A stretch of DNA of 64,000 bases from Erythrobacter sp047872805 (GCF_047872805.1 NZ_JBLQUK010000005.1:1-64000), one strand, 5' to 3'; shown: positions 8,432 to 18,103, counted from the first letter of the stretch. Made by a program: numbers and translations. The notes: generated from the sequence alone by a model not told the origin.

Positions 8432-9355
8432 TTACTCAGCGACATCGGGAAGGTTAAAACCCCTGACCACTTTCGCGGACCCATCCGTAATCTCGACCAG
8501 CGCCACCGGAACATTTTCCAGCATCGCACAGTAAAGCCCGGATGGCAGGGGCAGTTCAGACAGGACCCGGCCCGAGCGGACCGCCTGCGCATCTGTCTGA
8601 GTGAGGGAAAGGGCCGGGATGTCGTCCAGCCCCGCCTCTAACGGCAGGAGGAGGTCTTTCAATGGCGCGCCACTAGCGATTTCGTTGAGTTTGTCCAGCG
8701 AAATCGCCTGCGATTGCAGGAATGGACCCGCCTTCGTCCTTCTCAGATAGGTAACGTGCCCGCAGGTTCCAACCGCAAGGGCAATGTCGCGGGCTAGGCT
8801 GCGGATATAGGTGCCCTTGGAAACGTGGGCACGGAAGGTGATCTGATCGTCCCCCGCCGTACCAGGGACCATCGAAAGCGCGTGGATCGTCACCCCCCGC
8901 ACCTGCAAATCGACCGCCTGCCCGGCCCGCGCCAGATCATAAGCGCGCTTGCCCTCCACTTTCAGCGCGGAATAGGCTGGAGGCACTTGCTCGATCGGCC
9001 CGGTGAATTGCGGCAGCACCGCTTCGATCTGAGCGCGCGTGGGCCGCATGTCGCTGTGCTCCACCACCACGCCTTCGGTGTCGAGCGTGTCGGTCTGTTC
9101 ACCAAACTTCACCGTAAAATCGTAAATCTTGCTCGCATTCAGCATCCGCCCGGCCAGCTTGGTCGCTTCGCCCAGCGCGATGGGCAACACCCCTTCGGCC
9201 AGCGGGTCGAGCGTGCCGCCATGCCCGACCTTGGTCTTGGCATAGCCGCCTTCGCGTAAGACGCGTTTCACCGCTCCAACGGCCTGCGTCGATCCCAGCC
9301 CGCGCGGCTTGTCGAGGATGATCCAACCGTGCGGTGCGGGTTTCTTTTCGCTCAT
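8432..9355 (-). CDS. truB: tRNA pseudouridine(55) synthase TruB
   Basis: The 307-residue protein forms pseudouridine 55 in the T loop of tRNAs. The catalytic Asp is in GHGGTLDPLAEGVLP (Asp about residue 50). The family motifs YDFTVKFGEQTDTLD, PPAYSALKVEGKRAYDLAR and SKGTYIRSLARDIA follow, then a C-terminal PUA-like segment. It begins the truB-rpsO-pnp transcript; rbfA, its usual upstream partner, lies 5.3 kb away on the same strand. It is divergent from glpD with about 50 bases between the starts. Confidence 0.97.
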   Translation of the reverse strand: MSEKKPAPHGWIILDKPRGLGSTQAVGAVKRVLREGGYAKTKVGHGGTLDPLAEGVLPIALGEATKLAGRMLNASKIYDFTVKFGEQTDTLDTEGVVVEHSDMRPTRAQIEAVLPQFTGPIEQVPPAYSALKVEGKRAYDLARAGQAVDLQVRGVTIHALSMVPGTAGDDQITFRAHVSKGTYIRSLARDIALAVGTCGHVTYLRRTKAGPFLQSQAISLDKLNEIASGAPLKDLLLPLEAGLDDIPALSLTQTDAQAVRSGRVLSELPLPSGLYCAMLENVPVALVEITDGSAKVVRGFNLPDVAE

Positions 9356-9408
9356 GATACCTGCCCCCTAGCCAAACCGCCGCGCTTTCGCCAATTGCTT
9401 ATGCTGCA

Positions 9409-10884
9409 ATGCAAAACCACTACGACCTTCTCATCATCGGCGGCGGAATCAACGGCGCGGGGATTGCGCGCGATGCGGCGGGCCGCGGACTGTCGGTGTG
9501 TCTGGTCGAGAAAGACGATCTGGCGCAGCACACCTCGTCTGCTTCGACCAAGCTGGTGCACGGCGGGCTTCGCTACCTTGAACATTTCGAATTCCGGCTG
9601 GTGCGCGAAAGCCTGATCGAGCGGGAGCGGCTGCTGCGCATCGCACCGCATATCATCTGGCCGCTGCGCTTCGTGCTGCCGCATGACAAGGGGCTGCGGC
9701 CCAAATGGATGCTGCGGCTCGGCCTGTTCCTTTACGACCATATCGGCGGCCGCAAGCTGCTACCCCCCACCCGCACAGTCGATTTGCGCGCGGCCCCGCA
9801 TGGCGAAGTGTTGGAAGACCGCCTGACAACCGGCTTTGAATATTCCGATTGCTGGGTCGAGGATTCGCGCCTCGTCGTGCTCAATTGCGTGGATGCAAAG
9901 GAACGCGGCGCGGACATCCGGACCCGCACCGAATGTGTCGGGCTGGACCGGCGCAAGGATGTCTGGATCGCAACGCTGCGCACGCCGGACGGCGCGGAAG
10001 ATCGCATTACAGCCAGCAAGGTCGTCAACGCTGCCGGGCCGTGGGTGGATCAAGTGCTGGGCCGCGCTTTGCCAAGTGAGCGGCATGAAAACCTCCGGCT
10101 GGTCAAGGGAAGCCATCTGATCTTCCCGCGCCTGTTCGATCATGATCGCTGTTACATCTTCCAGAACCGCGACAATCGCATTGTCTTTGCAATCCCTTAC
10201 GAACAGGACTTTACACTCGTCGGCACAACCGATGTGTTGTTTGAAGGCGATCCTTCGGGGATCGACATCACCGCCGAAGAGGCATGCTATATCTGCGATG
10301 CGGTGAACGAATATCTGCGGGTCGATGTCTCACCCGATCAGGCCGTTGCTAGCTATGCCGGAGTGCGTCCGCTTTACGAAGACAAGGCGGCGAGCAATTC
10401 CACCGTCACCCGCGATTACCAATTCGAGCTGGACGATGATGGCCCGCCGATCCTTTCGATCTTCGGCGGCAAGCTAACAACCTATCGCAAACTGGCCGAG
10501 CATGCGCTTGAAAAACTTGGGATCGATGGCGCTTCATGGACAGCGGATGCAATGCTTCCGGGCGGTTCGCTTGACGAGGACACCGATCTTGTTGCGAGCG
10601 GTTTGATGAAGTATGAGAGTGTGCGGCTCACCCAACGCACGGCAGTCCGACTGGCAAAGGCCTATGGGTGGATCGCCTATCGCATCATGGGTCACGCTCC
10701 CTGGAACGAACCTGTCGGCAGCGAAGTAGCGCCGGGTGTCTGGGAATCGGAATTGCGGCATCTAGTCCGAAATGAATTCGCGCAAACCGCAGAGGATGTG
10801 CTCAAACGCCGCAGCAAGCTCTACCTGCACCTGACCGCCGAGGAGCAAGCGGCGGTCGCCCGCTGGTTCAAAGCGCGCAGATAA
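9409..10884 (+). CDS. glpD: Glycerol-3-phosphate dehydrogenase (aerobic, FAD)
   Basis: The 491-residue flavoprotein oxidises sn-glycerol 3-phosphate to dihydroxyacetone phosphate and feeds electrons to quinones at the membrane. The FAD-binding GGGINGAGIARDAAGRG loop lies near residues 11-27, then SSASTKLVHGGLRYLE, RLVKGSHLIFPR, VGTTDVLFEGDP and GGKLTTYRKLAEHAL. The length is normal for GlpD. No glpK or glpF is adjacent, so it is separate from a glycerol operon. It converges with the M50 protease gene with only six bases between the stops. Confidence 0.96.
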   Translation: MQNHYDLLIIGGGINGAGIARDAAGRGLSVCLVEKDDLAQHTSSASTKLVHGGLRYLEHFEFRLVRESLIERERLLRIAPHIIWPLRFVLPHDKGLRPKWMLRLGLFLYDHIGGRKLLPPTRTVDLRAAPHGEVLEDRLTTGFEYSDCWVEDSRLVVLNCVDAKERGADIRTRTECVGLDRRKDVWIATLRTPDGAEDRITASKVVNAAGPWVDQVLGRALPSERHENLRLVKGSHLIFPRLFDHDRCYIFQNRDNRIVFAIPYEQDFTLVGTTDVLFEGDPSGIDITAEEACYICDAVNEYLRVDVSPDQAVASYAGVRPLYEDKAASNSTVTRDYQFELDDDGPPILSIFGGKLTTYRKLAEHALEKLGIDGASWTADAMLPGGSLDEDTDLVASGLMKYESVRLTQRTAVRLAKAYGWIAYRIMGHAPWNEPVGSEVAPGVWESELRHLVRNEFAQTAEDVLKRRSKLYLHLTAEEQAAVARWFKARR

Positions 10885-10890
10885 AAGGCG

Positions 10891-11607
10891 CTATGCCCCG
10901 GCAAAAATGGCGGCAATGCCGAGATACAGACCCAGCACCCAATCGAACACAGGGCCGATAGTCTGGGCCAGCCAGCCGGTCCCGAAAATCCAGCTCGCCG
11001 CGATCACGCCCACGATCAGCAGCATGCCAAGCTGTTGCAGCCGTTCCCACCCTGCCCGCAAGCGGGCCGGCAATAGCCCGCCGACAATATGCGACCCATC
11101 AAACGGCGGGATCGGCAGCAGGTTGAACAGGCCAAGGAACAGGTTGACGATCACGAAATAGAACAGCCCGCTGACCACCGGCAGCGCCTCTCCTGCCGGA
11201 TCAATCGCCATGGGCAGCCCAGTCGGCGTGCTCGACAGCAGCCAGTCCGGCCCGCCCACCAGGCCCAGCATCACCGCTCCAATCGCTGCGAGCACAAAAT
11301 TGCTCGCCGGGCCAGCCGCCGCAACCGCCATCATGCCAAAGCGCGGGTTGGAAAGCCGGTATTTGTTGATTGGCACCGGCTTGGCCCAGCCAAAGACCGG
11401 CCCGCCCAGAATGGCAAGCCCGCCCGGAACCAGCAAGGTTCCTACCGGATCGACATGTTTGAACGGGTTGAGCGTCAGGCGCCCACGCTCGCTGGCGGTG
11501 GGATCGCCCAAAGCCATTGCGGTATATCCATGCGCCACCTCGTGAAACACGATGGCGATGATGAGGCTGGGGATGAGAACCGCCGCGAGGATCAAGGTGT
11601 CTGACAT
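10891..11607 (-). CDS. Site-2 protease family membrane metalloprotease (M50)
   Basis: The 238-residue protein has about six membrane segments. The zinc motif HEVAH is at residues 22-26 in the first helix, and the second active-site motif PIPPFDGSHI is near residues 167-176, as in M50B/SpoIVFB-type intramembrane proteases. The compact size, with no PDZ or CBS domain, matches the FtsH-like YwhC/Rv-type M50 group, whose substrates are mostly unknown. It is followed downstream by tandem-oriented genes only at a distance, and tdk lies upstream on the same strand with a 39-base gap. Confidence 0.9.
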   Translation of the reverse strand: MSDTLILAAVLIPSLIIAIVFHEVAHGYTAMALGDPTASERGRLTLNPFKHVDPVGTLLVPGGLAILGGPVFGWAKPVPINKYRLSNPRFGMMAVAAAGPASNFVLAAIGAVMLGLVGGPDWLLSSTPTGLPMAIDPAGEALPVVSGLFYFVIVNLFLGLFNLLPIPPFDGSHIVGGLLPARLRAGWERLQQLGMLLIVGVIAASWIFGTGWLAQTIGPVFDWVLGLYLGIAAIFAGA

Positions 11608-11646
11608 GGCTGGAAAGATAGGGTGCGCGGACCCGCTAAACCAGTA

Positions 11647-12222
11647 TCACCCCTTGAGCGCGGCGCTAAAATGCTTGCGGCACAGCGCGACATAGCGATC
11701 ATTCCCGCCGATTTCGGTCTGCGCGCCCTGCTTTACCGCGCTGCCGTCCTCACTCACGCGCAGGTTCATCGTCGCCTTGCGCCCGCAGTGGCACACCGCT
11801 TTCAGTTCAACCAGAGCATCAGCAATGCCCAGCAAGACAGCCGAACCGGGAAACAGCGCGCCCTGAAAATCGGTGCGCAGACCATAGCACAGCACTGGAA
11901 TTCCCAATTCATCGGCGACGCCTGCCAATTGCCAGACTTGCGTTTCAGAAAGAAATTGCGCTTCGTCCAGAAGCACGCAATCAAGCGCGCTTTCGCGGTG
12001 CGCTGCTGTAATTGCGGCGCGCAGGTCAGTGTCAGGGCGGAAACGATGCGCTTCTGCCTCCAGCCCGATGCGGCTGCGCACCAACCCATCGCTGCGGGTA
12101 TCGAGCGCGGCGGTCCACAGCATGGTCGCCATGCCGCGTTCGCGGTAATTAAAATCGGCTTGAAGCAGGGACGAGGACTTGCCGGCGTTCATGCTGGAAT
12201 AATAGAAATAGAGCTTGGCCAT
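11647..12222 (-). CDS. tdk: Thymidine kinase (type II)
   Basis: The 191-residue enzyme phosphorylates thymidine in pyrimidine salvage. Visible motifs are the P-loop SSMNAGKSSSLLQ (about 9-21), the Walker B/catalytic LLDEAQFLS (about 88-96), and the C-terminal zinc-site cysteines in the KAVCHCGRKA and ALCRKHF segments. The length is typical of bacterial TdkII. It is divergent from the AbgT transporter gene, with 121 bases between the starts. Confidence 0.95.
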   Translation of the reverse strand: MAKLYFYYSSMNAGKSSSLLQADFNYRERGMATMLWTAALDTRSDGLVRSRIGLEAEAHRFRPDTDLRAAITAAHRESALDCVLLDEAQFLSETQVWQLAGVADELGIPVLCYGLRTDFQGALFPGSAVLLGIADALVELKAVCHCGRKATMNLRVSEDGSAVKQGAQTEIGGNDRYVALCRKHFSAALKG

Positions 12223-12343
12223 CCCATACGCTTATCGCGCCGATGAAATTCGCGCCAGATCGCGTTGATTAATCCCTGTGACAGCCGCGATCCGCAATGC
12301 TAGCCCTTACGCTTTACGAAATTGGTTATCGGGGAAATTGCAG

Positions 12344-13957
12344 ATGACAACGGCCGCAGCGGACGCGACCCAATCCAACGGCATGACCGGCTTTCTAGGC
12401 TGGATTGAACGCAGCGGCAACAAACTGCCCGATCCGGTGTTCCTGTTTTTCTGGCTGATCCTGATCCTGATCGTGATCTCACAAATCGCCAGCATGGCCG
12501 GTTTGTCGGTCACCCATCCGACCGAGATTGACCCTGATACCGGCGCGGCGCGCGTAGTGGCTGCCGCCAGCTTGTTAAATGCGGAGAATATTCAGCGATT
12601 GTGGGTCGAAATGCCCACGACCTTCACCCATTTCCACCCGCTTGGCTACGTTCTGGTGGTAATGCTGGGAGCGGGAGTGGCGGAGCGTGCCGGGCTGTTT
12701 GGCACTGCTATGCGCGCGGGCGTGCGCGATGCGCCCAAGGCGCTGCTGACACCCATTGTCGTGTTCGTCGGAATGATGGGCAATCTCGCCGCAGACGCGG
12801 CCTATGTCGTGCTGATCCCGCTCGCAGGGATTATCTTTCACGCCGCCGGGCGTCACCCGATCGCAGGGATTGCAGCGGCCTTTGCCGGTGTATCTGGCGG
12901 GTTCTCTGCCAATTTGCTGCCCGGACAGCTCGATGCGCTGCTGTTCGGCATTACCGAAGCGGCGGTGGAGACAGTGTTTGGCGATTTCACCGCGAATATC
13001 GTGGGCAATTGGTATTTCATCGCGGCGATGACCTTTGTGTTTCTGCCGGTCATCTGGTTCGTGACGGACCGCATGATCGAACCCCGACTCGGGAAATGGA
13101 ACCCCGCGCGCGCAGGCACTGCTGCGGATGAGGGCGATCAAGATCGCCCGCTGACCGAGGCTGAAAAGACCGGGCTCAAATATGCCGGGATCGCCGTGCT
13201 GGCGGTCGTGGCCATGTGGCTCTTTTTCACCTTTGGCCCCGGCACTCCGCTGATTGATGAAACCGCATCGGCAGAGGCGCAGCTCAATCCGTTTTACAAA
13301 AGCCTGGTGGCGGGTTTCTTCATGCTGTTTCTGCTCGCGGGCTGGGCCTATGGCAAGGGCGCCGGGACCATTGGCGATCACCGCGATCTGGTAAAGATGA
13401 TGTCAGGCGCGATGGAGGATCTGGCCTATTACCTCGTGCTGGCCTTTGCCGCGGCGCATTTCGTGGCGATGTTTGCGTGGTCCAATCTGGGGCTTGTTCT
13501 GGCGGTGAATGGGGCTAATTTCCTTGGCTCCACCGACCTTCCAGCCTGGGCACTGCTGACCGCGATCATCCTGGTGACCGGGCTGCTCAACCTGTTCGTA
13601 GGGTCGGCCAGCGCCAAATGGGCGCTTTTGTCACCGGTGATGGTGCCAATGTTGATGCTGCTGGGTATCTCACCCGAAATGGCCACTGCAGCATACCGCG
13701 TGGGCGACGGGGCGACCAATATCATCACCCCGCTGATGGTGTATTTCCCGCTGATCCTGATTTTCTGTCAGCGCTGGGACAAGGATTTCGGTCTCGGATC
13801 GCTGGCTGCGGTGATGCTGCCGTTCTCGATTGGGCTGATGCTGTCGGGTCTGGCGCTCACGATTGGCTGGGTGTTGTTCGATCTGCCATTGGGACCGGGA
13901 GCGAGCGTGTTCATCGAAGTGCCTACCACCTTGAATGAAGCCGCTGCGCAGCCCTAA
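12344..13957 (+). CDS. AbgT family transporter
   Basis: The 537-residue inner-membrane protein is of the AbgT family (p-aminobenzoyl-glutamate importer; some members export sulfonamides). Landmarks are GFLGWIERSGNKLPDPVFLF at the N-terminus, NLAADAAYVVLIPLAG, GGFSANLLPGQLDALL, and the C-terminal GSASAKWALLSPVMVPMLM and YRVGDGATNIITPLM helical hairpins. I chose ATG 12344 because the family starts close to the GWIERSGN motif. The frame is open from 12278, but the upstream part is not protein-like. Its substrate in this organism cannot be read from the sequence. Confidence 0.92.
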   Translation: MTTAAADATQSNGMTGFLGWIERSGNKLPDPVFLFFWLILILIVISQIASMAGLSVTHPTEIDPDTGAARVVAAASLLNAENIQRLWVEMPTTFTHFHPLGYVLVVMLGAGVAERAGLFGTAMRAGVRDAPKALLTPIVVFVGMMGNLAADAAYVVLIPLAGIIFHAAGRHPIAGIAAAFAGVSGGFSANLLPGQLDALLFGITEAAVETVFGDFTANIVGNWYFIAAMTFVFLPVIWFVTDRMIEPRLGKWNPARAGTAADEGDQDRPLTEAEKTGLKYAGIAVLAVVAMWLFFTFGPGTPLIDETASAEAQLNPFYKSLVAGFFMLFLLAGWAYGKGAGTIGDHRDLVKMMSGAMEDLAYYLVLAFAAAHFVAMFAWSNLGLVLAVNGANFLGSTDLPAWALLTAIILVTGLLNLFVGSASAKWALLSPVMVPMLMLLGISPEMATAAYRVGDGATNIITPLMVYFPLILIFCQRWDKDFGLGSLAAVMLPFSIGLMLSGLALTIGWVLFDLPLGPGASVFIEVPTTLNEAAAQP

Positions 13958-14042
13958 AGCCAGACTTACGATGGGGCAGCGCAGCGTTCATGTGGTCGCA
14001 CATTCACGATCAGGACATCTTGGCAGGCTAAGCGCTAAAGCC

Positions 14043-14672
14043 ATGAGAATTACCCGCCTGTTGATGCTCCTGCCGCTGTTGCTGGCGCCGCCTTTTGCGC
14101 CTGTTTCACCGGCAGATGCGCAAACCTCCGCGCAGACAAGGACCGAAAGCGAGGCGCGCGCCAATGCGCCCATCAACTACCGGCTCGATGCCAGCGCCAG
14201 CAATGTGGCCGCCCGCGTGCCGTTCTTTGGCCTGTCGAGCAAGACCGCCCGCTTTCCCCGGATGCAAGGCAGCGTCACCGTCATCCCCGGCGCGCCAGAG
14301 CGGACCGCGATCGACGTTACCTTTGATGCCGCCGCGATCGAAGCGCCGGACGAAACCACGCTGCAACGGCTGCGCGGAGACAAGTTTTTCTGGGTTGAGC
14401 GCTATCCCACAATCCGATTTGTCGGGCGCTCGATCAATTTGACATCGCCTACGCGCGGAACGTTGATCGGCGAACTCACCGCACGCGGCGTCACCCGCAC
14501 CGAAGCGCTCGATGTGACCTTTGCCAGCGACCCCGCCGCAGCGGGCAGGAGGCCGGTAAACTTTACCGCAGAAATGCAGATCGATCGCCGCAATTACGGG
14601 ATGCGCAGCTATCAACTGATCGTTGGGAACAAGGTCGACATCAGCCTGCGCGCGCGGATGGTGCCGCGTTAA
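14043..14672 (+). CDS. YceI family periplasmic protein
   Basis: The 209-residue protein has a signal peptide (hydrophobic 5-20, cleavage near ADA). The YceI lipid-binding beta-barrel domain starts at NYRLDASASNVAARVPFFG and continues through VTFDAAAIEAPDE, DKFFWVERYPTIRFVG and LTARGVTRTEALDV. YceI proteins bind isoprenoid or other lipids in the periplasm; ligand and role are unknown here. The start is ATG 14043, directly before the signal peptide. The frame upstream overlaps the end of the AbgT gene and is not needed. The stop lies three bases from the rbfA stop on the other strand. Confidence 0.9.
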   Translation: MRITRLLMLLPLLLAPPFAPVSPADAQTSAQTRTESEARANAPINYRLDASASNVAARVPFFGLSSKTARFPRMQGSVTVIPGAPERTAIDVTFDAAAIEAPDETTLQRLRGDKFFWVERYPTIRFVGRSINLTSPTRGTLIGELTARGVTRTEALDVTFASDPAAAGRRPVNFTAEMQIDRRNYGMRSYQLIVGNKVDISLRARMVPR

Positions 14673-14675
14673 CGG

Positions 14676-15074
14676 CTAATCGTCATCGCCCAGATCGCGC
14701 GCAACCTTGGGATCATTCAGCAGCGCCTCGATCCGATCGGCCTCGCCAAAGCTTTCATCCTTGCGGAATTTCAGCTTGGGCGCGAATTTGAGTCCCAGCC
14801 GCTTGGCAACTTCGCGTTGAAGAAACGCGGTGTTCTGGCGCAGCGCCCTGACCACATCGTCGTCATCCGCGCCCAGCAAGGGTTTCACATAGGCGGTCGC
14901 GTGGCGCAGATCGGGGGTCAGGCGGACCTCTGTCACCGAAATGTTTGAGGCGCTGACGACCTCGTCATGAACCTCCTGCCGCGCGAGCAGTTCGGACAAG
15001 ATATGCCGAACCCGCTCGCCCACCTTGAGCACGCGGACCGAATGTTGTTCGGCGGAGAAGGGCTGTTTCGCCAT
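14676..15074 (-). CDS. rbfA: Ribosome-binding factor A
   Basis: The 132-residue protein is collinear with RbfA, a KH-fold 30S maturation factor: HSVRVLKVGERVRHILSELL near the N-terminus, TEVRLTPDLRHATAYV in the middle and LKFRKDESFGEADRIEALL at the C-terminus. Two adjacent ATG codons at 15075-15077 and 15072-15074 could start it. Both overlap the end of the upstream thioesterase gene, so the two are translationally coupled. The gene ends the rimP-nusA-ylxR-infB cluster; truB, normally next, is about 5.3 kb further. Confidence 0.95.
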   Translation of the reverse strand: MAKQPFSAEQHSVRVLKVGERVRHILSELLARQEVHDEVVSASNISVTEVRLTPDLRHATAYVKPLLGADDDDVVRALRQNTAFLQREVAKRLGLKFAPKLKFRKDESFGEADRIEALLNDPKVARDLGDDD

Positions 15075-15514
15075 CATCCCATCCCCGTCGTCGTCGGCGT
15101 GGGTCGCGGCGTGGGCAAAGCGGTGGAGGTGGAGCGGGCGTAGAGCGTCCCATCTTCTCCCAGCAATTCGCCTTCGAGGAACACGACACGCCGTCCGGGC
15201 TTCACCACCCGGCCCTTGCCAATGATTGTCGCGCCTTCGGGGATCAGCCGGATGAGGCTCATCGAAATGTCGAGGTTGAGCGGTGCCATCTCGCCCCCGG
15301 TCGCCGCGACAAAGGCATAGCCCATCACATCGTCGAGATAGCCCGCGACCAAGCCACCCTGCACGCCCCCGCGCCAGGTGCACATCTCGCGCTTCACAGT
15401 AAAGCGCATGGTCGCGGTCAGCGTCGCTGCGTCGAAGGCGACGAATTCTGAACCCAACAACGCAGTGTGGGGGCTGCCACCTGCGTCATCGGGGTAATAG
15501 GCGTCATCGTCCAT
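15074..15514 (-). CDS. PaaI-type hotdog thioesterase
   Basis: The 146-residue protein has the single hotdog domain of the PaaI/DUF4442 thioesterase group. The central helix is GGVQGGLVAGYLDDVMGYAF (about 49-68), with a strand region of NLDISMSLIRLIPEGA and GKGRVVKPGRRVVFLEGEL. These enzymes hydrolyse acyl-CoA or aryl-CoA thioesters; the substrate is unknown. It sits between infB and rbfA, where translation genes are normally contiguous, and overlaps the rbfA start, so it is co-transcribed with them. Confidence 0.85.
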   Translation of the reverse strand: MDDDAYYPDDAGGSPHTALLGSEFVAFDAATLTATMRFTVKREMCTWRGGVQGGLVAGYLDDVMGYAFVAATGGEMAPLNLDISMSLIRLIPEGATIIGKGRVVKPGRRVVFLEGELLGEDGTLYARSTSTALPTPRPTPTTTGMG

Positions 15515-15553
15515 ACCGTGCTTCCGCTGGCTGGTTCAGGGTCTTGCCCCCTG

Positions 15554-18103
15554 TCACAGCGTCCGTTCGCGCAATTCGACCTCAAACACTTCAAGACTGT
15601 CGCCCGGTTTGATGTCATTCGTGTCCTGCAACACCACGCCGCATTCGAGGCCAGAGCGGACTTCGTCCACATCGTCCTTGAACCGCCGCAGCGAAGCGAT
15701 GGTGGTGGCCGAAACGATGACATCTTCGCGCGTGAGACGGGCAAACAATCCCTTGCGGATGACCCCTTCGAGCACCAGCAGACCGGCTGCCTTGTCGCGC
15801 TTGCCAGACTTGAACACTTCTTTGACCTCGGCGCGGCCAACGACGGTTTCGATGCGTTCCGGGCCAAGCTCGCCCGCCATTTCCTTGGCGACTTCTTCGG
15901 TCAAATGATAGATCACATCGTAATACATCATCCTCACCCCGTCGCGTTTGACGAGATCGCGCGCCTTGGCATTGGGGCGAACGTTGAAACCGATGATCGG
16001 AGCGTTCGAAGCCGCCGCCAATGTCACGTCGCTTTCAGTGATAGCGCCGACCCCGGCATGCAGCACGCGCACTTTGATATCGTCGGTCGAAATATTGTGG
16101 AGCGCGTTGACGATGGCTTCGACAGAACCCTGCACATCGGCTTTCACCAGCACCGGCCATTCGATCACATTCGATGCCAGATTGTTGAACATCGTGTCGA
16201 AATTGGTCGGAGCCAGCGCGGTCCGTTTCTCGGTCGCTTTTTCGCGGCGATATTGTGCCACTTCGCGGGCGCGCTGTTCATTTTCAACCACGGTCAACTG
16301 ATCGCCCGCAGACGGCACGCCGCCCAGCCCGAGCACCTCAACCGGCATCGATGGGCCCGCTTCCTTGATCTGTTTGCCAGCATCATTGATGATCGCGCGC
16401 ACGCGGCCGCTTTGGGTGCCGACAACGAAAGTATCGCCGCGTTTCAACGTGCCGCGCGTAATGAGCACGGTCGCAACCGGGCCGCGGCCCTTGTCGAGCT
16501 GGGCTTCGATCACGGTGGCATCGGCGTCGCGGTCCGGGCGCGCCTTCAGCTCAAGCAATTGCGCTTGCAGCGTGATCGCCTCGATCAGGGCATCGAGACC
16601 GTCGCCGGTCTTGGCCGAAACCTCGACATCCTGCACATCGCCCGACATTTTCTCGACGATCACTTCGTGTTCAAGCAGACGGTTGCGGATATTGTCGGGA
16701 TTGGCCTCTGGCTTGTCCATCTTGTTGATCGCCACGATCAGCGGGACGCCTGCGGCCTTCGTGTGATTGATCGCCTCGATCGTCTGCGGCATGATCCCGT
16801 CATCGGCGGCCACCACCAGCACCACGATATCGGTGACATTGGCGCCGCGTTGACGCATTTCGGTGAAGGCAGCGTGGCCCGGCGTATCAAGGAAAGTGAT
16901 CACCTGCTTGTTTTTCGCGGTGATTTGATAGCTTCCGATATGCTGGGTAATACCGCCAGCTTCACCCTTGGTCACATTGGCACCGCGCAGCGCGTCGAGC
17001 AGCGACGTCTTGCCATGATCGACATGGCCCATAATCGTGACGACCGGCGGGCGTTCTTTAAGCGTCTCTTCGGGATCGACGTCCTGTTCGACCTTGATTT
17101 CGACATCGTCGGCTGAAACGCGTTCGATATTGTGGCCGAATTGTTCGACCAGCAATTCCGCCGTGTCGGCGTCAATCGTCTGATTGACAGTGACCATCAT
17201 GTCGAGGTTGAACAGCTCTTTGACCAGATCTGCGCCCTTTTCGCCCATCCGCTTGGCCAATTCGCCGACCGTGATCGCTTCAGGAACGATCACGTCGCGG
17301 ATCTGTTTTTCGCGCGGTTTGGACGATCCACCGCCCTGCATCCGGCGCTCTTTTTCACGCGCACGTTTGAGCGCGGCGAGGCTGCGCGCACGGCGGCCTT
17401 CGTCCTCGTTCAGAGCCTTGGTTACAGTCAGTTTGCCCGAGCGGCGCTTGTCCTTGCCGACCTCTGGGGTGGCTCCGCCCTTGTCGTCTTTTTTCTTTTT
17501 CTTTTCGGGACGCTTGGGCTCTGGCCGGGCGACCGGAGTGAATTTGCGCGCGGCAGGTGCTGGCGTGTCCTGCTTTTCCAAAACAGGATCGCCAGACGAT
17601 GTGCCGTCTTCGGCCTCGACAACAGCTGCGTCTGCTTCAACGGCAGTTTCGGGAAGCGCGGGGGCAGGCTCATCTGCCTTATCTTCTGCCTTGCGATTAT
17701 CCTCGGCGCGCTTCTTTTCTTCCTCTGCAGCAAGCCGCGCCTTTTCATCGTCGCGTTTGCGTGCCTCTTCGGCCATTTTCAGCCGCTCTTCTTCGGCTTC
17801 CAACTGGAGCCGCTTGACCCGTTCTTGCGGGGTTTCGCTCGCAGGCGCGCGCTTGGGCGCAGGCGCAGGGGCCGCACGCGGTGGTGGTGGCGGAGGCGGC
17901 GGAGGCGGCTCGGCAACGACCGGCGCGGGCGCAGCCTCAGGCGCAGGTGTTTCACCCGGCTTGGTCAGCTTGCGGCGGCGCTTCACCTCAACCGCAACCT
18001 TGTTGGTGCGGCCGTGGCTAAAGGTCTGCTTGACCTCTCCAGCGTCGACCGCCCTTTTGAGGCCTAGCGGTTTACGGGTGCGTTTTTCTGGTTCGTCGCT
18101 CAT
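15554..18103 (-). CDS. infB: Translation initiation factor IF-2
   Basis: The 849-residue GTPase delivers initiator fMet-tRNA to the 30S subunit. The N-terminal IF2-associated domain is followed by a long Pro/Ala- and Glu/Lys/Arg-rich linker with a run of nine prolines near residue 75. Then come the IF2 N-domain and the G domain with GHVDHGKTSLL (about 357-367), DTPGHAAF and NKMDKPEANP. Domain II and the C-terminal domains complete the protein, which ends VFEVELRERTL. Two large plus-strand open frames over this gene are shadows. It is in the rimP-nusA-ylxR-infB order. Confidence 0.98.
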   Translation of the reverse strand: MSDEPEKRTRKPLGLKRAVDAGEVKQTFSHGRTNKVAVEVKRRRKLTKPGETPAPEAAPAPVVAEPPPPPPPPPPRAAPAPAPKRAPASETPQERVKRLQLEAEEERLKMAEEARKRDDEKARLAAEEEKKRAEDNRKAEDKADEPAPALPETAVEADAAVVEAEDGTSSGDPVLEKQDTPAPAARKFTPVARPEPKRPEKKKKKDDKGGATPEVGKDKRRSGKLTVTKALNEDEGRRARSLAALKRAREKERRMQGGGSSKPREKQIRDVIVPEAITVGELAKRMGEKGADLVKELFNLDMMVTVNQTIDADTAELLVEQFGHNIERVSADDVEIKVEQDVDPEETLKERPPVVTIMGHVDHGKTSLLDALRGANVTKGEAGGITQHIGSYQITAKNKQVITFLDTPGHAAFTEMRQRGANVTDIVVLVVAADDGIMPQTIEAINHTKAAGVPLIVAINKMDKPEANPDNIRNRLLEHEVIVEKMSGDVQDVEVSAKTGDGLDALIEAITLQAQLLELKARPDRDADATVIEAQLDKGRGPVATVLITRGTLKRGDTFVVGTQSGRVRAIINDAGKQIKEAGPSMPVEVLGLGGVPSAGDQLTVVENEQRAREVAQYRREKATEKRTALAPTNFDTMFNNLASNVIEWPVLVKADVQGSVEAIVNALHNISTDDIKVRVLHAGVGAITESDVTLAAASNAPIIGFNVRPNAKARDLVKRDGVRMMYYDVIYHLTEEVAKEMAGELGPERIETVVGRAEVKEVFKSGKRDKAAGLLVLEGVIRKGLFARLTREDVIVSATTIASLRRFKDDVDEVRSGLECGVVLQDTNDIKPGDSLEVFEVELRERTL

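Noticed and set aside
17880..17910. GGTGGC-type repeat in infB
   Set aside because: It encodes the natural poly-proline linker of IF-2 and is not a separate repeat element.
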